NCBI GenBank assembly: GCA_039707465.1
Contig: CM077643.1
Span: 317,383,919 to 317,447,918, forward strand
From: Rhabdophis nuchalis
Taxonomy: Eukaryota; Chordata; Lepidosauria; Squamata; Natricidae
DNA: 64,000 nt
Direction: 5' to 3'
This document shows, piece by piece, positions 11,201 through 23,562 of the stretch. Position numbers and translations under genes: made by a program. Positions within the stretch are counted from its first letter, which is position 1; the number at the start of each line of letters is the position of its first letter. The notes under the pieces were generated by a model. The model saw nothing but the letters and a program-made list of their open reading frames with translations. It was not told where the DNA came from and ran no database searches.

Positions 11201-14200
11201 GGGCAGTGTGTACTACACATTTACACTGTCAGAACGATGCATCTACCAAGAATGATGGGGTTTGATGGGATTTTAATATTGTATTATTTTTCATTAGGAA
11301 ACCTGAAAGAACATATTAGGGATAGATAATGATGGAAAAAATCTGGGTTTGCTGGGAATTGAAAGTGACTTGATGGTACATAATCAATCAATTGTTTTTC
11401 AACATAGTCTGGAAAGTAATATTGATTTTGGGGACCGCTGAGAAGGGTCAGAGTGTAAAGATGAACAAAATGTTTACAATTTATTCATACTTGACAAAAA
11501 AACTAGAGCGAATAGATGAATTTACTTATCTTGTTAAAAATATTAACTAAAGACGGAAAATGCATGGAAGTATTTTAAGACATGCAAATACTGGTAGAAT
11601 ATCATCTTGTCGGTTCTGAGGAATGAATGTTGAACAATGCTAAAAAGTTGCATCCACTATATTATAGAGAAGTGGGAGTTTAGTATTTGTGTACTTATTT
11701 CCATTTCTAAAGCCCTTCAACTTCTTGACTTCTCTGAGCAGCATACGAAATTAAAAGCAAAGGTAAAGAACATCAGACAACAGAAAAGGGAGATGGTCAT
11801 CTGATGGAACAGACATAAAAGTATGTCAGCAAAAAGATAAAACTAAGTTTACTATAGTAGGAATTGGCACCAGACATCTCTTGTAGTTATCCAAAATGGA
11901 AATGGTTAATCTAAGGAACAAAGGTGACAGTTCTGATTGATGATATTTACTAGGTGCAAGGTGAGGTTACAACACATGAATTCCAACCTGTACTCTACTT
12001 TCAAATAGGAAACTTATACTCAGGCAATATAAGCAGCAAGGTTCTGGGTCATTTTCTCATGTTTTTGGAGTAAAAAGGAGGTGGCTTTGTGTTTGCCTCT
12101 ATTGACAGTCTTACAAACAGACCATAAGCCTTTTTATAAATATGAGAACAAACTCTCATGATGAGATATTTAAAAGATATGTACAGCAAGAGAAAAAGCT
12201 ACAGGGTCAAGGATGTAAAAATATGAATGAATGTAGACTGAGAAAGAAAATGAGTGAAAAGTTTGAATGAATGTAAAGTTGGTCATAGAAAAAGAATGAA
12301 AGAGGGTTACATTTGCAAAAATAAATACACAAATGAAGAGTCAGGTGCATCTGCAGAGGCTGTGATTAACATCAAAATGGTGGTTGTGAAATCTCTATCA
12401 CTTTTACATGTGATACATGCTAGAAAAGAACTTTGATTGCCTGGTCACCTGCAATTTTGCAGGGTTAACTGGAATGAATGTAATTCTCAAAGAGAGAAGA
12501 TGTTGGTCTTGATGTTAATTAGCTCTAACTTTTTTCTTTTAGGTTAACTTTTTCTTATCTCATGCCTTACATTTCTTACTCAATTTCTGTTTTCAGCGTA
12601 ATGTTTATCCTGAACAAAAACAATGTGATGGTTATATATGTATTTATCTTCCTTTGCCTTTTTATTTATTTTGCAATTGTTACCTTATAGAGTATTAATC
12701 TTGAAGAAGAACAGGTAGAAGACACAAAGCTTAGCCCTTCACTGCTGGACCTTGTGAGGTCACCACAGATCAGGAAATACACATTAATTTTGATGTATAA
12801 CTGGTAAGAGGCCATTCATTTCATGCAATTCATTGAATCCTTGTTTACTTTAGCTATGCTGGCTATGTTGGCTCTATTGGTACACACATAACCCTAATAT
12901 GTTACACCTACATTTTTTTGTATAACTGAGAGTTACCCTTGGTTAGAGTTCATATTTTGCTTGAAGCACAGACTCCTCTGCTCATTAAAAAATTGGATCC
13001 ATATTCTTATGACATTATTAGTGGTAAAAAACACAAAGCCACTAAAGAACACAGTGTCTGGATACCATCAAAACTGACACCAACCAGAGCATAGAAAAAC
13101 TAAAAGAAGTAGTGCAAGATTGGAAGATGTGGAGACACTGACTGGCCCATAGAATCGCCAAGTGTTGAGCATGATTGAATGGATAATATCATCATCATTC
13201 TATAACATTAAACCTTGCTCCAGACAGTTCTTTTTTTCATACTGAGTGTTCTGAATACATTGGAATTGTATTGCCCTGAAAACATTACAATTTGGAGAAC
13301 CAAACTCTTTTTAACAGTCAAAATCCCAGAAGACAAACAAGCTTCTACCGTACTAACAAAACTTGATCATGAATCAGCTTGCTTATATTAGTAATATAAT
13401 GTGGGATTGACATGTCAAATCTGGAGCACTGATTTTTTTCAAGGCTTGCGGTTCTCTAAACCGCTTAGAGAGAGTTGTAAAAGCACTGTGAAGCAATATA
13501 TAATCCAAGTGCTATTGCTATTGCTAGATGAAAAATCTAGCAATTAACTGTTGTTCCTCCTCTTTTCCTAGGTTCACAAGTGCCATAATGTACCAAGGTC
13601 TTATTATGCACATAGGAGTTGCTGGTGGAAATGTTTACCTGGATTTTTTCTATGCCAGCCTTGTTGAATTTCCAGCTGCTTTCCTCCTCATCATCACCAT
13701 AGAGCGTGTGGGCCGTCGTTATCCCTGGGCAGCTTCTAATCTGGTGGCTGGAATTGCTTGCCTTGTTACAGCTTTTAGTCCAGAGGGTAAGTACATAATG
13801 TCTGTCCATCTTTTTTAATTGCCCTGACCAAGGGCAGCCTGGAGGAAAATGCTGCAAGAATCTACTTTAGCAAAATGATCTTCACAAGCAGCCTTTCTGC
13901 AGGGACATCCAAAGGAACAACCCAAGAAATTGGAGGGTCACTTGATAATGAGAAAAACTATGCACAATATGGATAAAAATAATGGTGATCGTAGTCATCA
14001 TGATGACAATAATCATGGTGATGATCATGATGATGAATAAAGATGTCTGAGGGATTCAGGTTTTCTGAACTCTGATATAAATGGATTGAACCACTCACCA
14101 AAGCTAATATAGTGTTCAGAATGAATGTATCTGGTGGATTTCACACTTACTTTCAGTGCAAAAGAATATCAAATAGATTTTCTAAATCTATTTTGAACAG

Positions 14201-17200
14201 ACATACTACAAATATTGTTAAATAATTAGCAATGGCATATTTAAATGGATTTTCTAAGTAGTTGAATGCAGAATGGATTGTGACATGTGCAAAACGATGT
14301 GGTTAGAAACAGGCCATTTATTCCTTCCCTATGATATTGATTGCTTATGTGTTATTAATATGTCCTAAGAGTATCTTTTCTAATTCCTGCCTAAATCCCC
14401 TTCCACCCAATTTGCTGTAATTCTCCTAATAGGGGAGGATTCTAAGGGGCATCATGTCTCCAAAACTCAAGACAATTCTAGTTATGAACAGACAACAGAC
14501 TTTTGTTTCCCTTGTTTACAGAACCAAAAGTTGAGAGCAGCTCTTTCTAATTGCACTAAACTAGCGGAAGGAAGAAGAAAGGAGAATGATCAGGGAAGTA
14601 AAAAGAAGAGAAGGAAGGAAGAAAAGAAGGAAGGAAGGAGAAAGGAAGGAAGGAAGGAGATTATAATGAGAGTAAGGGAGGGTCTAAGGGAAGTCCTGAT
14701 TTAGCACTTGGCCACCAAAGATGCCCCCAACAAATGATGTCAAGCTGGCCACCATCACCATGCCTTCCCTGACCACCTCCTCACCCACCCACAGGTCAAA
14801 CACAACCCTGATGCGGCCCTTAATGAAATCGAGTTTGTCACCCCTGCTTTAGGGGGGCTTATCTTTACCACTAGTTCTCTGGGAAATTGCACAGGTAGTC
14901 CTTACTTAGTGACTGCCTTGGACAATATAAAGTCTGCAGTTATGAGGGTGATGAAAAAAGGAACTTTGCTACCAATGCTCACTTATATGACATATGTTTT
15001 TTCTCCACCTCACCTCCAGAGTAGAGAGATTGCCTAAACAAGCTATTTCTTCCTCGGCTACTTTTTTCTACAGTGCAGTGAATCCCTAAAAAATGCTCAG
15101 GCAAATTAACAAGCTCACCTGTGACCTTAATTGATTAGAATTCTTCTATGGTTTGCATTGCTGCCTGACACTGATAAGACTCTAATCACGTTCATGCTAA
15201 ATTGCCTCCTAAGCTCTCTGCTTTCAACTGTAGGCCCCATTCCTTTATATTTCCCATTACTTGCTTGCATACTCCCTTGTAATCCTTCCTGTCCAATGAA
15301 TGTAAATAACAAACATTAATTATCTTCTTGCTAATTATTCCAGTGCCAGGTGAGCATTTCAAAGGGTGGGAGAATTGGGTAAAAGGGTTATAAGATTTAC
15401 CCAGCTTCCTTGTGAATTGAATTCCAGCAACCTACCCCACCATTTAGCTTCATCTGGCTATTTAGAGCTGTATCCTTCTGATGCAGTAAAACAAAGGAAA
15501 GCTGAAGTAAAACAATTTTGAGCACAATTGTGGTTGCGTGATTTTTCACTTAGAGACCACTTCCCAGTTGTCCCAATTCCTGTTGTGATTGCAAAATGCG
15601 GACTACCTATTATATCACCGGTATTAATCATCTTTGTCCAATAAATTATTTTGGTAAACTGTGTACATATGCTTTCTTTTCAGATATGCATTGGTTAAAG
15701 ATCATTGCAGGTTCCCTTGGAAGGTTAGGAATTACTATGGCTTTCGAAATGGTCTGCTTTGTCAATGCTGAATTGTACCCAACATTTCTTAGGTAGGTGC
15801 TGCTTCAAAGAATGGCTTAATGTAGAAACTCTGTATCTTTGATTACTCAATTAACACCAATTTTGAGGCACTATCCCTCTGAATTAACATCACAAATAGA
15901 ATTAGCATGGCAAGCCAAAGTGGAAAAACTTTGGAGACGAGGCAGGACAAGGCCAATGGCATCTCTTTTTCCATGCTTAAAAGCCAACTAAGGGAATCTT
16001 TGCTCAATACTGGGGATGAGATGGTGGCCTTCAGCCCATCTAAGGGAGGAACCTTGGTCTCACCAAGAGGGAAATAAACAAGGTGGCGGCTAGAAATAGT
16101 GGCATTTTGAACTGGAATGCCATAGAAGGGAGTATAACAGTCACTCCCTGGGATGGCTTGGAGAACCTGAAGCACATCAGCTGACTGCCTTCTTCATGAA
16201 TCTGTTTCCTCCCTGCTTTGTATCCATATTTGTAAATAAGCCTAGGACATTAGGTCTGCAGTTGTCCTGGATATTCCTATTTAAAAAAAACCAGCATAAA
16301 CCTCAAGCTAGAGTGGTCTGCCCCTTTTGCTTTCTTTGATAGCTGATATTTTTTAGTAATGTTTCTTTCCATTTTGTCCAGACTGACATTAATTTCTTAT
16401 AAAAATACATCAAAAAGTGTTTTTAACTTTTATGCACTAGATCAGTGGTAGTCAACCTGGTCTCTACCGCCCACTAGTGGGCGTTCCAGCTTTCATGGTG
16501 GGCGGTAGGGGTTTTGTCTGATACTGAAGCACTTTCCTTTTTTAAATTTAATTGACTTCCCTACTTTATAAATCACCATTATTGTGGAACCGGTGGGCGG
16601 TTAGAAAATGTTACTACTAACAGAGATACAAAAGTGGGCGGTAGGTATAAAAAGGTTGACTACCCCTGCACTAGATAGACTCAATCAGTGACAGCTGTTT
16701 CCAGCATGAAAGTGATCACAAAGAAATAGCTTGCCATGTAGCTGTGAAAAAGGCTTTTTTTCAGGACTATAAACAAGAATTGAACTTCGGGCCTTTAAGA
16801 ATCAATTAACATATGAAATAAACAAATCTGTTAGTTTTCCTTTTCCCCACTTTCAATTCCTTTAAATGTGAACCTCTTTACTTTTCTGTAAAGAAGGACG
16901 GAAAAGGAAAATATTGGTAGTTTTAATTTTTTTAATTAAACAACTCATGCGCCTACCACTGCGGTGGACTTCTCATTATCCAGAGAATCAGGTGATCTTT
17001 AAATCAGATCTCCCCCAGACTTTTTGCAGGACATATACATTCAGTGGGGAAGAAACTGCATTTGTTCAACTTGTCGTTATTTCTCTTTAATCCATCCATG
17101 CCCTCTTCTGATCCCTGAAGGGCTCAGTGTCTTTTCAGACAAATGACTGGGTTGCAACCACCCACCAAACTCACAGGCTTATCTGGAGGTCAGAGGTATT

Positions 17201-20200
17201 CTAGGGAATGAAAATGATATTAAGGTTTGGTTCTTGGCTTTCTAATGATACAAATTCTCATTTATTCATTTATTTTATTAGTATGTATGTTTTTATTGTA
17301 GCAAAGTTGGAAGGGAGCTTGGAGGTCTTCTAGTACAACCCCCCGCCTAGGAAGGAAACCCTATACCATTTCAGACAAATGGCTATCCAACATCTTCTTA
17401 AAGACTTCCAGTGTTGGGGCATTCACAACTTCTGGAGGCAAGCTGTTCTACTGATTAAGTGTTCTAACTGTCAGGAAATTTCTCGTCAGTTCTAAGTTGT
17501 TTCTCTCCTTGATTAGGTTCCACCCATTGCTTCTTGTTCTGCCCTCAGATGCCTTGGAGAATAGTTTGACTCCTTCTTTGTGGCAACCTCTGAGATATTG
17601 GAACACTGCTATCATGTCTCCCCTAGTCCTTCTTTTCATTAAACTAGACATACCCAGTTCCTGCAACCATTCCTCATATGTTTTAGCCTCCAGTCCCCTA
17701 ATCATCTTTGTTATCTCCTAATCATGTATGTATGTATGTATGTATAGCATTGAATCTGATCTTTCTGTCTGCCTGTCTGCCTTTCTTTCAGAAACCTTGG
17801 CTTGATGGTATGTTCTTCCATGTGCGATTTTGGTGGAATCATATCCCCATTTATAGTCTACAGATTGGCAGAGATCTGGCATGAACTACCTCTTGTAGTC
17901 TTCTGTAAGTAATATTCTATCTGTGGCAGCTACACTTCATTAATGCTCAATCATGCACTTTTGTATTCATCCAGGGATTCAGTCTAACTGAACCTAACTG
18001 GACTTTGATCTATGCAGAGCTGTATCATACAATAAATTGGCCGAATTTACAGGCAAGATGCACTGTTTGTGATTATAGATTGGAATGCCAAAGTTGGAAA
18101 CACAAAAGAGGAAAATATAGTTCGATTACATGGTTTAGGAAACCAAAATGAAGCAGAAGACCATTTTATCAATTTTTGTCACTCCAAAGAAACAGCTAAC
18201 ATGGTCTTCAAATAATCAGAATGCCTTCTTCATGGACACTACCAGATGAAATATATATAAATCAAATTAACTAAAAGGAAATGGATGAGTTTATTTATGG
18301 CATCAAGATTTGGCCAAGTGCTGACTGTGGAACAGATCACAAACTGCTCCTGTGCAAATTTCAAGTTAAGCTAAAGAAGAAGAAAGGCAGTCAGTTTCCA
18401 TGATACGATCTTGAACATATACCAACCATTTTCAAGGAGAACATCAGGAGTTTTTTTGATGTCCTGAACTCATTGATAGACAACCAAAAGAATTGTGGAA
18501 TGAACTTAAAGAAATCATTAAGAGATTGCCAAAAATGAGGAAAGAGAAGAAAGTAAACTCAATAAAAAACGGTATGGAAGTTGCCAAGAAGAGAAGAGAA
18601 ACCAAAGCCAAGTAAGAGAGAAATCTCAGAAAGCAAACTCTAATGAGATTCTCAATCATCCTGGTCAGTGGTGAAATTCAATTTTTCTTTTTACTACCAG
18701 TTCTGTGGGCGTGGCTTGGTGGGCATGGCAAGGGAAGGATATTGCAAAATCCCCATTCCCTCCCCACTCTGGGAGCAGCCAGAGGTGGTATTTGCCGGTT
18801 CTCTGAACTATTCAAAATATCCGCTACCGGTTCTCCAGAACCTGTCAGAGCCTGCTGAATTTCACCCCTGATCCTGGGAAAGGTTGTCCCAAATGTGTTT
18901 TTTTTTTTCAAGAGGCAATTGGACTTTCTGGTTTTTTCTTTGAAGATGTTTTCCAAGCCGAAGAAGCTTCTTGGATGAAAAGTGAAACGTCTTCAAAGTA
19001 AAACTAGAAAGTCCAGTTGCCTCTTGAATAAAAGCACCTTTGGAACTCAGAAAGGAACTTAATAAATCTATATCAGAGAGCTGTTAATTAACATCCCATG
19101 TACAGATGCAAACATCCATGGTAATTTAGAAGATATTACTTACTTATAAGAACCTCACATACCAGAATGTGACATTAGATCATTACTCTGATCATTACCA
19201 GTTTAGGATGTAATGGAAGAAGGATGGAAACAGACATGAAAAAAATTAGTTCCAACATCGAATTGAATGAATTACTCCAAAGGACATATTGCAGGGATGT
19301 CGAACTGGATTTCTTCAAGGGCCAGATCAGCATTGTAGTTCTCCTTGGTGGGCCGACCGGGGGAGGGTGGGAGATGGGATGGACCCCTCCTGCAGCACTC
19401 TGCTGGCCAAATTAGGAAAGGGGGGGGCATGTGCAGACCCTATGGACCCCGTTTTTGGCTTGAACGGCCTCCTGCAGCACTCTGCTGGCCAAAACAGAGT
19501 GCATTTTGGCTGGCAGGGTACTGCAGTAAGCATTCATATTGTCTCTCCCCTCCCACCCCCATGCCCTGTTTTCAGTCTGGATGGCCTCTTGCAGCACTTT
19601 GCCAGCCAAAACATGCCCCATTTTGGCCAGCAGAGTGCTACAGGAGGCTGCCTAGGTTGAAAACAGGGCATGGGGGACAGTGCATGGGCCCCCTGTGCCC
19701 CATTTTGGCTGCCAGATGTACCACGGGCCGCTCATTTGCCATTTCCAGGCCAGCCCTGCAGGAGGCCAGATTTAAGCACCCCACTGGTCTTGAGTTTGAT
19801 GCTCCTGACATATTGTAATGTAAGCAATTCAAAGGCAATCAAACAAAGATGGAAGGAGTATATAAAGCACTCTACAGTGTACATATCAATATCCAAGATG
19901 CCTTAAAAGATATTCCCTATTTACAAAAATCTCTAGTCCTGGAAGATGAACTTAGGGATCAGCATTCTGGTCATTACCAATTCAGAAAGCTATAGGAAGT
20001 TGTTAGGATAATCATCCTGATGTTGGGTTGACAATATATATAAGCCAGGATTCTTAAAGAGTATATGTAACTTTAAGGACTATGGGAATCTGATTGGCTG
20101 TGCTTCCCAGCACAATCATAAAAAGGCAGCTGGGAACACAGTTCATTCCCTTTTGCTTCCCTTTGCTCCCTGATTGCCACTGAGGAGGAGCTAAAGATGA

Positions 20201-23200
20201 AAGAAGTATCATTGTTTTGACTGTAAGATAACTGTGTTTTGGTGAATGACTGTTTATTGTTGGAGAAGTGAGTATCACTGTTTGGAAGAAGTATTTTAGT
20301 TACTGCAAAAGTAAAGACTATTTATTTTTTCTACTATCAGTGTTTGATAGTTATTGTATGTTTTAAGCAACGTATCTCTTGCTGTCCGGTATATTGCATT
20401 ATTCCGCCTTTATTTTCCAACGGGGGTGTTTTTTACCCCTATCAGAAGTGATGGAATGCACACTGAACTATGGCAAGTAACAGAAGACGAAATCAGTAAA
20501 AGTTCTAACCAATCTATGCCAGCAAATCTGGAGAGCAACATATTGGCCAATAGACTTGAAGAGGTCAATCTACATTCCACTACCAAAAAAGACTTAATAG
20601 TGTGTGCAAACAATCATACGATATCCTTAATTTCACATGCTAGTGAAATAATGCTTAGGCTCATTCAACACAAATTAGAGCTGTATATGAAAAAAGAAAT
20701 ACCAGATGGTCAATCTAGGTGACTAGACTTTCAAAGGGACCCATGGCATGACAAAGTTAAGCATCCCAATTTTTAAGACAGGTAATCCTCGACTTAAGAC
20801 CACAATTGAGCCCAGAATTTATGTTGCTAAGTGAGAAATGTGTTAAGTGAGTTTTGTCCCATTTTACGACTTTTCTTCTTTGTTAAGTGAATCACTACAG
20901 TTATTAAATTAGTAACATGGTTGTTAAGTGAATCTGGCTTCCCACTGACTTTGCTTGTTAGAAAGTCGCAAAAGGGGATCACATGACTCCAGGACACTGG
21001 AGTGTCCATGAGGGTAGACACACACCGGACCTCATCTTTGTCTCAGGCCAATGGATGAGTGATCTGGGTATAGGGGACATAGTCATCACGCCCTTGTCAT
21101 GGTCAGACCACTCACTTCTCTGGCTCGACTTTCCGACCGCTGCTCCCCTCCGCGGGGAGGCGGAACCTGAGTTACCAATTTGGTTCCGCCCCAGGCGGCT
21201 GATGGACCCAGATGGGTTCCAGGCGGCGCTTGGGCCACTTCCTGTACCCCTGACCCACGCCCCGATGGAGGATCTCGTGGCCGCATGGAATACTGCGACC
21301 ACGGGAGCCTTGGATCGGGTCGCGCCCTTGCGGCCTCTCTTGCGGCGTCGAGCCACCCTGGCTCCTTGGTTTACCGAGGAGCTGAGGGTGATGAAACGCC
21401 ACAAGAGATGCCTAGAGAGAAGATGGAGGTCTACCCGCTCTGAATCTGACCGGACACAGGTAAGAGCCCATTTACGGACTTATATTGTGGCGCTGAGAGT
21501 GGCCAAACATCATCACTGTGCCACTCTCATAGCATCCGCAGATAACTGCCCTGCCGCCCTGTTTAGGGTGACCCGCTCCCTCCTTCAACAGAGGGTGCGG
21601 GAAGCCCCCCTACAGGGCAGAGCAGAGGAATTTGTGTCTTATCTGCAGGAGAAAACCGCTCAGATACAGAATGAGTTAGCCCCCATTGCTGGCCCAGTGG
21701 AAGGCCACGAGGCGGATCTTGTTTGGGAGGAGTTTGACTCCGTTACCTCCGACGATATGGACAGGTTACGTGGGCGACTGCGAGCCACCACATGTTTATT
21801 GGACCCGTGTCCCTCCTGGCTTGTACTGGCATCCTGGGAGGTGACACGAGGCTGGCTCCAAGAGGTTATCAACGCATCCTTGAGTGAGGGTTCCTTGCCT
21901 GCTTCCCTAAAAGAGGCTATGGTGAGGCCCCTCCTTAAGAAGCCCTCTTTGGATCCAGCTTTATTAAACAACTATCGTCCAGTCTCCAACCTTCCCTTTC
22001 TGGCGAAGGTTGTTGAGAGTGTGGTGGCACAACAGTTTCCCCGTCACCTGGAGGAAGTTGACTATCTAGACCCGCGCCAGTCCAGCTTTCGGCCCGGGCA
22101 TAGCACCGAGACGGCATTGGTCGCATTGGTAGATGATCTCTGGAGGGCCAGAGATGGGGGTTGTTCCTCCATCCTGGTCCTATTAGACCTCTCGGCGGCT
22201 TTCGATACCATCGACCATGGTATCCTATTGCATCAGCTGGGGGGGTTGGGGGTGGGAGGCACCGTTTTACGGTGGTTCTCCTCCTACCTCTCTGGCCGAT
22301 CGCAATTTGTGTTGGCAGGAGAGCAGAGGTCGACCTCGAGACCCCTCACATGTGGGGTGCCTCAGGGGTCGGTCCTCTCGCCTCTCCTGTTCAACACATA
22401 TATGAAGCCGCTGGGCGAGATCATCCGTGGTTTTGGGGTAGAGTATCATCTCTACGCTGATGATACTCAGCTGTATATATCTACCCCAAACCACCCCAAC
22501 GATGCCGTAGCGGTGATGTGCCAGTGCCTGGAAGCCGTGCGGATCTGGATGGCAAGTAACGGACTCAGGCTCAACCCGACCAAGACCGAGTGGCTGTGGT
22601 TTCCGGCTGCCCGATTCAACCAGATGATTCCATCTCTGGCCATAGGTGGCGAACATCTTGCCCCTGTGGATGGGGCGCACAACTTGGGTGTCCTCCTGGA
22701 TACCCGGCTGTCCATGGAAGATCAAGTGACAGCCGTGGCCAGGAGGGCGTTTTACCAGGTTCACCTGGTACGCCAGTTGCGCCCCCTATTGGATCGGGAC
22801 GCCCTTCGCACAGTCACTCATGCTCTCGTGACATCCTGACTGGATTATTGCAACTCTCTCTACATGGGGCTCCCTTTGAGGTGCACCCGGAGACTTCAGT
22901 TGGTCCAGAACGCAGCCGCGCGAGCAATTATGGGCACCTCCAGGTTCGCCCACGTTACACCGCTCTTGCGTGAGCTGCACTGGCTACCTGTCGTCTTCCG
23001 GGTGCGCTTCAAGGTGTTAGTTATCATCTTCAAAGCGCTCCATGGCTCGGGACCTAGTTATCTGCAGGATCGGATCCTGCCCCATACATCCTCACGGCCG
23101 ATTCGCTCCCACAGAGAGGGACTTCTCCGGGTGCCGTCCACTAGACTTTGTCAGCGGGCGATGCCCAGGGGAAGGGCCCTCTCTATGGCGGGCCCAACCC

Positions 23201-23504
23201 TCTGGAATGACCTTCCCCCCGATATTAGGACAACTACGGACCTCCGCTCCTTCCGTCTGAAACTAAAGACACATCTTTTTTGCTTGGCCGGCGTAGTATA
23301 TGATAGTCTCTGTTAAGATTAAGGGATTTTATGAGGGATTTTAGCGCAGGGACATATGTTTAATCTATTTTTAACCTAGTTATTTAGTTATTTATTTATT
23401 TATATTTAAGGTTTTAATTCTGTATCTGTTTGGTTTTAGTTGCTTTTAATACCCTGTGCCCCGCCTCGAGTCCCCTCGGGGAGAGAGAGCGGGATATAAA
23501 TAAA

Positions 23505-23562
<58 letters not shown>

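Noticed and set aside
19289..19838. Overlapping ORFs of 60-157 codons on both strands
   Set aside because: All lie inside the hAT element 19292-19807 with repeated CTGCAGCACT units; no conserved domain.
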